Assembly (NCBI GenBank): GCA_002718735.1
Contig: PBFR01000021.1
Span: 1-64,000 of the forward strand
Direction: 5' to 3'
Origin: Halobacteriovoraceae bacterium
GTDB lineage: Bacteria > Bdellovibrionota > Bacteriovoracia > Bacteriovoracales > Bacteriovoracaceae
Length of the DNA stretch: 64,000 nucleotides
Shown: piece after piece, positions 51,526 to 60,606 of the stretch
Layout: every line of letters begins with the position of its first letter
How positions within the stretch are numbered: the stretch's first letter is position 1
Notes under the pieces: model-generated
Seen by the model: the letters and a program-made list of their open reading frames with translations, nothing else
Told to the model about the DNA's origin: nothing
The model's database searches: none
Translations under genes and position numbers: made by a program

Positions 51526-51981
51526 ATGAATTATTTTCTCTGTGGCTTCTCTGGAGCAGGTAAAAGCCAGTATTTAAAAGAACTTAGAGAATCTGAACAG
51601 TATAAGAATTACCTGTTTTTTGACTTGGATGACTACATATTTTCAAAATTGCATGGATACTCAGGGCTTGGTGAGGCCATTGAAGACAAAGGTTGGGAGT
51701 GGTTTCGCTCTACAGAGCAAGATTGTCTTATGGAGCTTTTTGATAAAGAGAATGTTTGGGTGGCACTAGGTGGAGGGACTCTTAATAATGAGCTTATTAA
51801 AAAGTTAAAGAATATGAACTCCGTAAAAGGTTTTTGGCTAAATACCGATTTCGAAACCTGCTGGGGCAGAATTGAAGGGGATTCTAATCGGCCGTTGGTT
51901 AAGAAAGGAAAACAAGCACTTAGAGAGCTTTACCTTGAAAGAGAGCCCCTCTATAAAAATTTTGAAAAGATCTTTCCTTAA
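51526..51981 (+). CDS. aroK: Shikimate kinase
   Basis: A 151-residue kinase (typical about 170) phosphorylating shikimate. Walker A GFSGAGKSQ at 7-15, the DLDDYI shikimate-binding motif, VALGGGTL, and the R-containing lid NRPLVKK near residue 120 are present. ATG 51526 follows AAAGG; the longer GTG frame is not needed. It is short but the motifs are complete. aroC, another step in the pathway, is 37 kb away. Confidence 0.9.
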   Translation: MNYFLCGFSGAGKSQYLKELRESEQYKNYLFFDLDDYIFSKLHGYSGLGEAIEDKGWEWFRSTEQDCLMELFDKENVWVALGGGTLNNELIKKLKNMNSVKGFWLNTDFETCWGRIEGDSNRPLVKKGKQALRELYLEREPLYKNFEKIFP

Positions 51982-52073
51982 AGACATTGGTAAATGCCGA
52001 CAACCCTTGTCAGATGGTGTGACACAGTGACATAATATCTGAAATGGAACGCCTCGGCATCTAAGGAGTGGAT

Positions 52074-53519
52074 ATGCAGGCAGATAATACATCTACAATT
52101 TTCAATAAATTCGAAGTGGCCTTGCTTATAGAAGACATTCATGAGGCCAAGGAAGTTTCTGACGCTTTAAGAAATATGGGTATCTATGCCCACTACTATA
52201 GTAACCTGGATGAGTTCTGGGTTGCTGCGAATGCTCAGACTCCTGATTTTCTTTTAGTAGATGTGAAGAGGATGTCTCAAGGCAATTTGCTTTTTAAGAA
52301 CCACTCAAAAGTTAAAAATGGTACCCTTAAATTTGGCTTCTTCTACACTAAGTCTTCCAAAATATTGGTCAATTCAACTTTTGGATTGGGTCATTATGGA
52401 CTGGTAACTTCTGAACTTGATCTAACGGGACAATTGAGGTCAATGCTTGAAAAACTGGCCAGCGAAGTTGAAAACGACCTGGAGAAAAAGAAACTCCAGG
52501 AAAGAGTGCAAAGGCTTCAGACTAGAGCAAATAAAGTAATGGAAGACGCTGGCAAGAGTTTTAAATTTCAAAATCAATTTTCAAAAATGATGGAAGTCTC
52601 CAGCCGGCTAGGAACACCAAAAACTCAAGATGAGTTCGTCAATAACTTGATGTCTTTAATGAGCGAGTGGGAAGCATGCGAGCGCTATGGAATTTACACC
52701 CTTAATTCAAGTGATCAAAAACTTGTGTCTCCAAAGTTTATTAAGCCAAATTATGAAAAACTTCCAGAGCTTTGGCTTACAAGGCCAGGAGATAAGGGAA
52801 TTGAAGAGTACGCAGTAGATATGGCATGCGAAGTTGCTTTTGATCTTTTTGATCACGAAGCCAGGGCAATCTTTGTTAGAGGAATTAGAAATAATCCTGA
52901 AATCATTCTTATTGCAAAATTTAACGAAGAAGAAATGAATGGTTTTGCTTGGGATTTATTTGAAGAGAGACTCTCGCATAGACTTTCTATTTTGATGCAT
53001 AAATCTAATAACGCATCACAGGTTACCAAGAGACAGATGAGTGCTTGGGAAGCCTTCAACTATTTAGACGATATGCATTTTCATCAAGCAAATACTGAAC
53101 ACCGTTTGGTGGATGTGAATCTTTCAAACCTTGTAAACAAGATTAAAGAGAAGAATAGCAATCGATTCTATTGGAAGTCGTTTTGTGCCGATTTTATTAA
53201 TGAGGTTGAATCATGCCTCTCTGGCGATTTTAGGCTTTCAATGTATGGAGCTGAAAGACTAATGGTATTCATGGATAAAAGATACATCGAAGAGGACTAC
53301 CAAAGGCTTAAGGCCGTCACTGGAGATTTTCAGTTTTGGAGATATTTCCAAGATACTTCAAGTGTGATGACAACTGCAATGAGACCAGAAGTTAACATTT
53401 TAGCTCCAAGTTCAGTCAATTATTTGAGACAAGCGAATACTGAAGTTGTCTCGGCCCCTGTGTCCACTCACCTGAAAAGAGCAGTTAGAGGAAAAAGGGA
53501 AAGAGTGCTAGATGCATGA
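52074..53519 (+). CDS. Pseudo-receiver/coiled-coil protein of unknown function
   Basis: A 481-residue soluble protein. Residues 14-125 look like a receiver fold (FEVALLIEDIHEAKEVSDALRNMG, DFLLVDVKR) with the later Lys/Thr sites unclear, so phosphorylation is doubtful. A coiled coil (about 130-170, ENDLEKKKLQERVQ) leads to a GAF-like or other alpha/beta region, with a C-terminal section reminiscent of degraded GGDEF. ATG 52074 follows AAGGAG. It overlaps alr by 4 bp (ATGA), so it is co-translated with a cell-wall gene. No family recognised. Confidence 0.7.
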   Translation: MQADNTSTIFNKFEVALLIEDIHEAKEVSDALRNMGIYAHYYSNLDEFWVAANAQTPDFLLVDVKRMSQGNLLFKNHSKVKNGTLKFGFFYTKSSKILVNSTFGLGHYGLVTSELDLTGQLRSMLEKLASEVENDLEKKKLQERVQRLQTRANKVMEDAGKSFKFQNQFSKMMEVSSRLGTPKTQDEFVNNLMSLMSEWEACERYGIYTLNSSDQKLVSPKFIKPNYEKLPELWLTRPGDKGIEEYAVDMACEVAFDLFDHEARAIFVRGIRNNPEIILIAKFNEEEMNGFAWDLFEERLSHRLSILMHKSNNASQVTKRQMSAWEAFNYLDDMHFHQANTEHRLVDVNLSNLVNKIKEKNSNRFYWKSFCADFINEVESCLSGDFRLSMYGAERLMVFMDKRYIEEDYQRLKAVTGDFQFWRYFQDTSSVMTTAMRPEVNILAPSSVNYLRQANTEVVSAPVSTHLKRAVRGKRERVLDA

Positions 53520-54634
53520 GATTTCGCTCTGAACTTGAAATTGACTTTAGAATTCTAAAAGAAAATTTTGAACTCTTAAGAGATAGAGCTCCTTCCAATA
53601 AAGTCGTTTTTATGGTCAAAGCAAATGCTTATGGCCATGGACTTTTAGAATGTTCCAAATTTGCTTCAGAGGAATTGAATGTGGACTCTCTTGGCGTGGC
53701 AAGTCTTGGAGAGGCCCTACACTTGCGAAAGTCCCTTCCGTCTATGAGTACTGACATAATGGTTTTAAGTGACACTGGAATGGTGTTTGATCATGTTCGA
53801 GAATTGTATCTTGACTACAATATTTCACCTGTACTTTCCTCAATTGAAGACTTGCAAGATTTTTTGCAAGACAAACGGTTTCGTAATGCTCCTGTCTTCT
53901 TAAAAGTTAATACGGGGATGAATAGACTCGGTATCCTTCCTACAGAAGTGGAGAAGGCATGTAGTTTGTTAAATGCCTATGGCAGAAGGTCTATTGAGCA
54001 CCTTTTGACCCACTTTGCATGTTCTTATAAAAGATTCAGGAAAGGGGACAAGACTGATAAACAATTAACTCTTTTTCAAAAAGTAAAAAAGCAGTTCTCT
54101 GAGGAAGGCATATCTATTGTGAAGACAAGTTGCTCCAATTCAGGAGCGATTGAGCAAGGAGTTGGTCTGGAAGAGTCACATGTTCGACCAGGACTTATGC
54201 TCTATGGCCCTGGCATAGGTCTCGAGGAGAGTGGCTGGGCCGGAAGAAGCATATCCTCTTTGAAAACATATGTTATAAAGTCTGAACCTATCAAAAAGGG
54301 AGCCCCTATTGGATATGGTGCTCATGTATGTCATGAGGATGGCAATATAGTATTTCTTCCAATTGGTTATGGTGATGGAATGCTCACATATTATTCAAAG
54401 GCAGAAATTGAGATTGAAGGTGAGATCGGAAAGATCATGGGGCGTGTTAATATGGATATGGTTGCAATATGGTTCCCAAAAGACGCAAAAAGAAGCTTTC
54501 AGAGGGGTGAGATTGTTAAAATATGGGGTCATGACCGTTTCAGCGTCACCCGTTTGGCCATGGCCGCAAAAACTGTTCCGTATCAAGTCTTCACAGCCCT
54601 CAATCCCAGAGTTCCCAGAAAATATATAGTTTAA
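53516..54634 (+). CDS. alr: Alanine racemase
   Basis: A 372-residue PLP enzyme making D-alanine for peptidoglycan. The PLP lysine K35 is in VVFMVKANAYGHG; the second catalytic residue (Tyr) is in the PIGYGAHV region near 263; RPGLMLYG and GRVNMDM are family blocks. It begins inside the upstream gene's stop (ATGA). Its position before the Mla genes suggests an envelope operon. Confidence 0.95.
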   Translation: MRFRSELEIDFRILKENFELLRDRAPSNKVVFMVKANAYGHGLLECSKFASEELNVDSLGVASLGEALHLRKSLPSMSTDIMVLSDTGMVFDHVRELYLDYNISPVLSSIEDLQDFLQDKRFRNAPVFLKVNTGMNRLGILPTEVEKACSLLNAYGRRSIEHLLTHFACSYKRFRKGDKTDKQLTLFQKVKKQFSEEGISIVKTSCSNSGAIEQGVGLEESHVRPGLMLYGPGIGLEESGWAGRSISSLKTYVIKSEPIKKGAPIGYGAHVCHEDGNIVFLPIGYGDGMLTYYSKAEIEIEGEIGKIMGRVNMDMVAIWFPKDAKRSFQRGEIVKIWGHDRFSVTRLAMAAKTVPYQVFTALNPRVPRKYIV

Positions 54635-54713
54635 ATAAGTCGTTTTCATTGCTTTTTAATTTGTTTACAATTTAATTGATACACTTTTTTAAGTGATCAA
54701 ATTAAGGATGATA

Positions 54714-55508
54714 ATGATCAAGCTATTAAAGTCTTCCATTGAATGGTTGGGAAGTTGGGTTATGTCCATAACTCCCGCCCTGGGAAGATTTACGCTTTAT
54801 GCGATTTCAAATTTTCAGTGGTTTTTCAGACCTCCTATAAGAAAGCATCTGTTCTTTGAGCAAATGGTATTCATGGGTAATAAGAGTTTGTTTATTGTCT
54901 TTTTAACATCTTCATTTAGTGGAGCTGTTTTCGCTTATCAAATCTATTTGGGATTCACTGCTTTTAGTGTTGATTCCTTTGTTGGGCCTATTGTGGCCAT
55001 TGCTGTTGTTAAAGAGCTCGCCCCCGTTTTTACCGGTCTTGTTGTTGCCGGAAGGTGTGGTGCTGCGATGGCCGCTCAAATTGGATCTATGAAAGTTACT
55101 GAGCAAATTGACGCTTTGGAGGTAATGGGGGTCAATTCCATTCAATACCTTGGAGTTCCAAGAGTGTTTGCAACAGTTGTGACTATGCCGATGCTAACGG
55201 GTGTATTTATGCTGGTGGCGAATGCTGGTTCATGGCTGGTGGGAGTGAAGCTCTTGGGAATTGATGAGGCAATCTATTTTGCAAAGCTTGGCGACTTTAT
55301 GAACTTAAATATGTTGGTGGAAGGTTTGATCAAGGCTGCGGTTTTTGGTTACCTAATTTCAATAATTGGAACCTATCAAGGCTTTGCTGTAAAAGGCGGA
55401 GCTGAAGGTGTCGGTAGGGGAACCAACATGGCCGTTGTTTGGGGCATGATTATAGTTCTAATTATGGACTTCTTTTTAACAGCAATACTTGCCCAGATTT
55501 TAGGATAA
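54714..55508 (+). CDS. mlaE: MlaE-like ABC transporter permease
   Basis: A 264-residue inner-membrane permease of the Mla/Ttg2 phospholipid transport system, with five or more helices. GRCGAAMAAQIGSMKVTEQIDALEVMG is the conserved cytoplasmic region contacting the ATPase. I use the ATG at 54714, six bases after AAGGA; ATG 54708 and a GTG at 54693 are alternatives. The ATPase gene starts 2 bp after it. Confidence 0.9.
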   Translation: MIKLLKSSIEWLGSWVMSITPALGRFTLYAISNFQWFFRPPIRKHLFFEQMVFMGNKSLFIVFLTSSFSGAVFAYQIYLGFTAFSVDSFVGPIVAIAVVKELAPVFTGLVVAGRCGAAMAAQIGSMKVTEQIDALEVMGVNSIQYLGVPRVFATVVTMPMLTGVFMLVANAGSWLVGVKLLGIDEAIYFAKLGDFMNLNMLVEGLIKAAVFGYLISIIGTYQGFAVKGGAEGVGRGTNMAVVWGMIIVLIMDFFLTAILAQILG

Positions 55509-55510
55509 AT

Positions 55511-56257
55511 ATGAGTTACGCAATCGAGTTCAATCATTTAACAAAAAGATTCGGAAATCATACAGTCTTAGATGATCTAAACTTTAATATCCATGAAGGA
55601 AAGATCACAACTATTCTTGGTTTTTCTGGGGCCGGAAAGTCGACTGTGCTTAAGCATATTCTTGGAATTTATCACCCAACAGAGGGACAGGTAAAAGTGC
55701 TTGGGCAAGACATGGAAAAAATGAACGAGGGGCAGATTAGAGAGTTTAGAACAAATTTTGGAATGGTATTCCAATATGCAGCTCTATTTGACTCTATGAC
55801 AAACTTCGAAAATGTGGCCTTTCCTATGAAGGAGTTCACAAATTACACCAAGGATGAAATCGAAGAGAAGGCGATTGGGTTAATGACGCAAGTTGGCCTT
55901 GATGAATTTGCTTTTCATAAGCTTCCATCAGAAATTTCTGGAGGGATGAGAAAAAGAGTTGGTCTGGCAAGGGCCTTGGCATTGCAGCCAAAGGTTATGC
56001 TATATGACGAACCAACAACTGGCCTTGATCCCATTACAACACATATGGTTGATGATCTAATTACCTCCACTCACAATCACAATGCTCACTTGCCAATGAC
56101 TTCAGTGATTATCTCCCACGACATTGCTGCAACGCTTCGTATCTCTGATTATGTTGCCTTTTTGGAGAAGGGAAAAACGGTGGTGCACGCGCCAGTTGAG
56201 GAGTTTAGAAAATCTGATCATCCAGTGATTAAAAAGTTTATAGAACTGTCCACCTAG
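55511..56257 (+). CDS. mlaF: MlaF-like ABC transporter ATPase
   Basis: A 248-residue ATPase with Walker A GFSGAGKST, signature SGGMRKRVGLARAL, Walker B MLYDEPTTGLDP and switch His (IISHD). These match MlaF. ATG 55511 follows AGGA five bases earlier. It drives lipid movement between the membranes with MlaE and the MCE protein next to it. MlaB, MlaC and MlaA are not in the window. Confidence 0.92.
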   Translation: MSYAIEFNHLTKRFGNHTVLDDLNFNIHEGKITTILGFSGAGKSTVLKHILGIYHPTEGQVKVLGQDMEKMNEGQIREFRTNFGMVFQYAALFDSMTNFENVAFPMKEFTNYTKDEIEEKAIGLMTQVGLDEFAFHKLPSEISGGMRKRVGLARALALQPKVMLYDEPTTGLDPITTHMVDDLITSTHNHNAHLPMTSVIISHDIAATLRISDYVAFLEKGKTVVHAPVEEFRKSDHPVIKKFIELST

Positions 56258-56360
56258 AACTGGACAGAAGTAGTGGGGAAAACCTTTCCTATCTATAGTG
56301 AATAAGATTTTTACCGGTTGAACGGTTAAAATAGAGTAAAATTATTAGTTTGGAGTTAAC

Positions 56361-57761
56361 TTGAACGAGTTAAAAGTTGGTTTGCTTACATTATTGGCCA
56401 TTGCCAGTTTGGTAGTAGTTTCTTTAAAAATTGCATCCAATCAAGCTGGTTTCGGGGAGTACGTCACCTACAGAGCGATTTTAAATGACGCCACCGGTAT
56501 CTATGAGAAAAGTACCATTAAGGTTGCTGGTATTGTTGCCGGTCGAATTAAATCGATTGAACTTGCTGGCTCACAGGCCGTTGTAACTTTTGAAGTCTTA
56601 AAATCAATCAAAATCACGAAATTTGCCACCCTAAGAATTAAAACCATTGGTTTTTTAGGGGATAAATACTTGGATATCTTCTTGGGAGATCCAAATGCAC
56701 CTCGTATGGAGGAAGGGCAGTATGTAAAGGTTGAAAGTGGAGCTGGTTTTGAACAGCTTGGAAAAAATGCCGCCGACGTGCTTGCTGATGTTAAGGAAAT
56801 ATCTCAGGCCATCAAAGAGGCCTTATACGATAAAGATAGAAATAATATTGTTAGAGGCATAATGGAAGACACTAAAGCATTTGCACAAAATGCTAGAGAT
56901 GTTTCCAAGTCACTAAAGAATCTTATTACTGGAAATGAAGGCAAGCTAAACGATACAATACAAAACCTTCAAAAGGTTGCTGAACAACTTGCTTACGAAA
57001 CAGATAGGTATGCAGACGGCTCTCTCATGAATGACATGGAAGGAGTAAAACCTATCCTTGCCAATGTAAGACAGGCCACTGAGGATTTAAAAAATATCAT
57101 GGCCGACGTTAAAAGCGGGAAAGGGACTGTTGGAAAGCTTCTGCGTGATGAAGAGGTTGTTGATCAAGTTAATGAAACTCTTGCTGGTGTAAATAGGCTC
57201 GTTAATAGAATTAACAACTTTAAAACCGATCTATCTATCTATACTGGTTACAATAACGAGTTTGGAGGAAGAACTGATCTTAATATGGATATCATTCCTT
57301 CACCTGAGAGGTTCTTTAAGTTAGGTATCGTTCTTTCTGACTACGGTCCTCAAAATGAAGAAGAGACCACCACTTTTACTTCAACCAATGGCGGAGCTGA
57401 GACAGAGGTAAATGAGCGAGAAATTGATGAATCAAAATTTAAATTTAACCTTCAAATAGGTAGAAAAATCGGCAATTGGGGACTTAGAGCTGGTCTAATT
57501 GAGACGACCGGAGGCGTTGGATTTGATTATCACCTCCCAGAATATGGCAATACAAACTTCTTGGAAGTGTTTGACTACCAAGAGGATGCTGGACCAAATA
57601 TTAGAGTTGGAACGGAGTTCAGAGTTTGGAATGTATTTCATACTAAACTTATGGCCGAAGACCTTGCGTCGAAAACAGGGGATCAAAGTTTTGTCATAAG
57701 TGCTGGACTCAAGTTTACTGATGATGATTTGGCCGCATTAATCGGAGTTTTGGCTAACTAA
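56361..57761 (+). CDS. MCE-domain lipid transport protein (MlaD-like) with long C-terminal extension
   Basis: A 466-residue protein; MlaD is about 180. An N-terminal helix (about 5-24) anchors it, and the MCE domain covers about 35-115 (ILNDATGIYEKSTIKVAGIVAGRI, GFLGDKYLDI). A helical region (about 130-290) resembles the LetB/PqiB or Bdellovibrio-type MCE linkers. The last 160 residues alternate strands (FKFNLQIGRKIGNWGLRAGLIETT, FRVWNVFHTKLM) as in an outer-membrane-type beta fold. It starts with TTG at 56361 after GGAG. It overlaps the next gene by one base (TAATG). Confidence 0.88.
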   Translation: MNELKVGLLTLLAIASLVVVSLKIASNQAGFGEYVTYRAILNDATGIYEKSTIKVAGIVAGRIKSIELAGSQAVVTFEVLKSIKITKFATLRIKTIGFLGDKYLDIFLGDPNAPRMEEGQYVKVESGAGFEQLGKNAADVLADVKEISQAIKEALYDKDRNNIVRGIMEDTKAFAQNARDVSKSLKNLITGNEGKLNDTIQNLQKVAEQLAYETDRYADGSLMNDMEGVKPILANVRQATEDLKNIMADVKSGKGTVGKLLRDEEVVDQVNETLAGVNRLVNRINNFKTDLSIYTGYNNEFGGRTDLNMDIIPSPERFFKLGIVLSDYGPQNEEETTTFTSTNGGAETEVNEREIDESKFKFNLQIGRKIGNWGLRAGLIETTGGVGFDYHLPEYGNTNFLEVFDYQEDAGPNIRVGTEFRVWNVFHTKLMAEDLASKTGDQSFVISAGLKFTDDDLAALIGVLAN

Positions 57762-58150
57762 TGGAAAAAAACTGGTTAATTCGCACTAAAAATAATCATA
57801 TTCTTGGGCCAGTGTCCAAGAATAAGGTTAAAGAATTAGTGGAGAATGGATCTATTAAAGCCGATGATGAAATTTGTTGCGGCAATGGTTTTTGGTTCTA
57901 TGTTCGTGAAAAAGATCTCCTAAATAAATACTCGCTCGGCTCTGAGATTCAACCGTTTAATCCCGTATCTGAAGCGGAGAGTAAGTTTGGCAAAAATAGT
58001 GCCGATATACTTGCCGTCGATGACTCAGAAGAAGATGACATTGATGATATTACTCAAGTCGGACTGAGTCTTGATGATTTGAAAAAAAGCAATGAGGCTG
58101 ATAAACAAGGCCCACCTGAGCTGAAGTCTCAAACAGAAAAAAAAAAGTAA
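57761..58150 (+). CDS. GYF-like domain protein, zero-frame product
   Basis: A 129-residue protein as read without frameshift. Residues 1-60 resemble the GYF_2 domain (WLIRTKNNHILGPVSKNKVKELVENGSI, then DDEICCGNGFWFYV), a fold that binds proline-rich or membrane-protein partners. Residues about 85-115 are very acidic. The frame ends TAA right after ten A residues. The start codon overlaps the MCE stop. The -1 frame continues openly into the next ORF through a transmembrane helix, so I think this is the 5' half of a larger gene. Confidence 0.75.
   Translation: MEKNWLIRTKNNHILGPVSKNKVKELVENGSIKADDEICCGNGFWFYVREKDLLNKYSLGSEIQPFNPVSEAESKFGKNSADILAVDDSEEDDIDDITQVGLSLDDLKKSNEADKQGPPELKSQTEKKK
58137..58150 (+). 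promoter_or_regulatory. Slippery A10 run with A_AAA_AAG heptamer and immediate stop
   Basis: Ten A (58137-58146) and G contain A_AAA_AAG (58141-58147) in the zero frame, followed directly by the TAA stop. Both -1 ribosomal frameshifting and RNA polymerase slippage (adding one A) would move reading into the downstream frame. A 7-bp perfect hairpin (58172-58178 with 58187-58193) lies 24 bases downstream, further than usual. Confidence 0.6.
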
Positions 58151-59511
58151 AAAATCCTAAAAAAGCTGGAAGAGACAAGTTCCTAATTGTCTCAACACTA
58201 ATCCTATTGGCCTTGGCACTTTCTTTATTTGTCTTTAGAAAGAAAATTGTAAAAGAGTTAATTGAAGTTTCTGTAAGTTTCATCTTGCCTAGTGCACATG
58301 CCCAGGAGGGGCCTGGAAGTATTAATGGCTCTTTGGAACTTCGACCAATCACTTCCAAGTTCTCAACAATTGTACCGCGTTCTGGAGTTCTTGGACTCGA
58401 GCTTCAAAGTAAACTTGGCAGCATCCCTGAGCTATGCACCGATATGACTGGGCCATTCTATATGAGTGCATTTATTTTGGCCGACATAAATGATGAGAAC
58501 TATTATCTTAAGATGAATCAATGCCTCAAAGAAGATATGGCTGATAAGCAGTGGGTTCTAAACTATGGCGCAATTCACATTCCTCTAGAGGCCAAAGAAA
58601 AAAAAGTTATAGACGAGGTTTGGAAGAAGCTTGGAAAAACGAAGTTTGATTTTGAATTGGAAAATCTAACACTAACTCAAATCAGTAAAACATTGGAGAC
58701 GATGGAGCCAAGACAAGACTTATTTGCAGTAATAGCTACTGTGAGTATGTATTCCTCTTTGGGAAACTTTGGAAAGGTTGATTTGATTCTAAAAGAATTT
58801 TTATCAAAGAGCTTCATGCACAAATACTTCTTTCTTGAGTATCCTTACTTAAACGCTCCAAGGCTTAGAAGAGAAATTGTAAAAATGCTCTCAAGTGCGC
58901 AAGGAAAGCTTAAGAGTAACAAGTTGTTTAAAGCATTTTTATTAAAGGTTTATAGCGAGTCAACTGAGGACTTTAAAGATGAGCTTGAAGACAGTTTAAA
59001 TATTCCGACTGGATCTAAAGAATTGGCCTCTATTTATAATTCTCCAAACTATGGTGCAAAATATCCATTAGTATGGGTGGAGAGAGCACTCTCAAGTCTA
59101 AACCCGAGTTCATTAAAATCAACTTTAGATACAATTGAAGTGGATAACAATCTTGACTCCTTGTTAGTACTTAGATTTTACCTTCCTGAATCTAAGGCTA
59201 GAAGAGAGGAGTTTTACGCTAAATTTTTGAAGTTAAAGAAAAGTGATAAACCTTGGCACAGAGCTTTGTATTTTGAAATCCTTAGAAATAAGGATTGGCT
59301 GAGATTCTATTCTGCTAAAAACAAGGCAGGGCTGAATCCTTTTTTTAAACAGAAAAGGGAGTTCTACAGAAATAATGTGCTTAAAAATGAAGGCATCTTA
59401 TTTTCAATATACAATCTGTATCAAATGGGAGACTTGCAACGGGAGTATTTTCTAAAACTCTTGGCAATAAGAAGTTATGGACTACCATCAACCCAGATTC
59501 TACCACTTTAG
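58147..59511 (+). CDS. Downstream frame: transmembrane and periplasmic domain, reached by -1 shift
   Basis: Read from the slippery site this frame begins VKNPKKAGRDK, passes through a hydrophobic helix (KFLIVSTLILLALALSLFVF) and continues about 430 residues with no known family. It is helical in look, with repeated L/K-rich stretches. No ATG or GTG lies between the last in-frame stop (TGA 58117) and the first TTG at 58207, which is inside the helix and has no Shine-Dalgarno. Joined to the 57761 frame it gives about 583 residues. AHA/QE after the helix could be a cleavage site. It may instead be a genuine separate gene or a sequencing error. Confidence 0.65.
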   Translation, partial: VKNPKKAGRDKFLIVSTLILLALALSLFVFRKKIVKELIEVSVSFILPSAHAQEGPGSINGSLELRPITSKFSTIVPRSGVLGLELQSKLGSIPELCTDMTGPFYMSAFILADINDENYYLKMNQCLKEDMADKQWVLNYGAIHIPLEAKEKKVIDEVWKKLGKTKFDFELENLTLTQISKTLETMEPRQDLFAVIATVSMYSSLGNFGKVDLILKEFLSKSFMHKYFFLEYPYLNAPRLRREIVKMLSSAQGKLKSNKLFKAFLLKVYSESTEDFKDELEDSLNIPTGSKELASIYNSPNYGAKYPLVWVERALSSLNPSSLKSTLDTIEVDNNLDSLLVLRFYLPESKARREEFYAKFLKLKKSDKPWHRALYFEILRNKDWLRFYSAKNKAGLNPFFKQKREFYRNNVLKNEGILFSIYNLYQMGDLQREYFLKLLAIRSYGLPSTQILPL

Positions 59512-60040
59512 CGAAGACTCAATCTGGCTTTCAAAAAAAGCTTCTGAGCTATCCCCCAATGCCTGTTCTGTTCTGGATATTGGCTGTGGCAGTGGTGTTG
59601 TTGGAATTGAGACTCTTAATCGACTTAAATCTCCAAAAGAGCTAATACTACTTGAGCCACAAGTTGAATTCTTAGAGTACATACAGAACAATCTTGAATT
59701 TATAAAAAGAAATATTGAAGTTGAAATTGTTAACCAGACTTTGGAGAGATTTAACCCAGGTAGAAAATACGACCTAATTGTGAGTAATCCACCTTATTTT
59801 AATCCAAAAGAATCTAGGCCCTCAAGAGATATAAATAGATTAAAATGCAGAACTTTTGAAAACTTAAATTTGTTTGATTTTGTTCAACTTGCAATAGGCC
59901 ATCTCAATCCAAGTGGAGAGTTTTACTTCTTGGCGCGACAAGAAAATCCAGATGTTAAAAAAATTCTTTCTGAGCTAAAAGGCTTTAAAGTTATAGATCA
60001 ATTCAAGGATGTTCTTCTTTTAAATTTTGTCCATGAATAA
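59477..60040 (+). CDS. TrmN6-like SAM-dependent methyltransferase
   Basis: A 187-residue class I methyltransferase. The SAM loop LDIGCGSGVVG at 33-43 and the catalytic SNPPYF at 103-108 (NPPY motif of N6-adenine methyltransferases) are clear. The best relative is TrmN6/YfiC, which methylates A37 of tRNA-Val. HemK and RNA m6A families share NPPY, so the substrate is not certain. It is shorter than TrmN6 (about 245). ATG 59477 overlaps the upstream frame by 35 bp, and its end overlaps the convergent DciA-like gene by 21 bp. Confidence 0.8.
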   Translation: MDYHQPRFYHFSEDSIWLSKKASELSPNACSVLDIGCGSGVVGIETLNRLKSPKELILLEPQVEFLEYIQNNLEFIKRNIEVEIVNQTLERFNPGRKYDLIVSNPPYFNPKESRPSRDINRLKCRTFENLNLFDFVQLAIGHLNPSGEFYFLARQENPDVKKILSELKGFKVIDQFKDVLLLNFVHE

Positions 60041-60562
60041 AGAAGTTAATAACTCCTTAACTTCATCATCCTCAATATCGTTAAAAACTTCCTGTGCTCT
60101 TTTCATTTTCAACTTGTATTGAGGGGAGTGTGGATGAAGCTTTGGCCTAGAAGTGCCTTTGGAGACCTTTTTGAATTGGCTACTTTTAAACTCATCCCAC
60201 GAAAAGTTTGCGTGGCTAAACTTAATTTTTTGAATCTTACCCTTCAGTTCAGGAATATTTTCCTCAATTTTTTGAATGATCTGAGGGCCCATGAAGCTAA
60301 GCTCCTGAGCAAAAATGCTATGTTTAGTCATAACAATTAAGGTGGATCTCATTATCTTGTGGGGAATCGTGTTCTTGGCCATCAACTCACCGACAATCTT
60401 GTCCCAGCTTCTAATTAAATAAATGAAGTCGAAACAACCTTTGGTTTTGGAAAAACGACCTCTTTTCGCTCTTTTGAGACGTCTAATCTGGTCTGAGGTA
60501 TAAACCTCTTCTTCATCGCCGGCGTGTGCCAGGACTTCTCCTAAGGACTTGGTGTGCTTCAT
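60020..60562 (-). CDS. DUF721/DciA-like protein
   Basis: A 180-residue protein with the DUF721 core (WDKIVGELMAKNTIPHKIMRSTLIVMTKHSIFAQELSFMGPQIIQKIEE), the domain of DciA that loads replicative helicase DnaB in bacteria lacking DnaC. The N- and C-terminal parts are basic and low in conservation. There is no clear Shine-Dalgarno before ATG 60562. It is divergent from lptE with about 80 bp between. Confidence 0.8.
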   Translation of the reverse strand: MKHTKSLGEVLAHAGDEEEVYTSDQIRRLKRAKRGRFSKTKGCFDFIYLIRSWDKIVGELMAKNTIPHKIMRSTLIVMTKHSIFAQELSFMGPQIIQKIEENIPELKGKIQKIKFSHANFSWDEFKSSQFKKVSKGTSRPKLHPHSPQYKLKMKRAQEVFNDIEDDEVKELLTSLFMDKI

Positions 60563-60606
60563 GGCGAAGTTTTACCACTAAGCGTAGTGGCTATCAAGAG
60601 AATCCC

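Noticed and set aside
58207..59511. TTG at 58207 as an independent start for the downstream frame
   Set aside because: There is no Shine-Dalgarno, the codon lies inside the hydrophobic segment, and the frame is open upstream up to the slippery site, so a frameshifted product explains it better.
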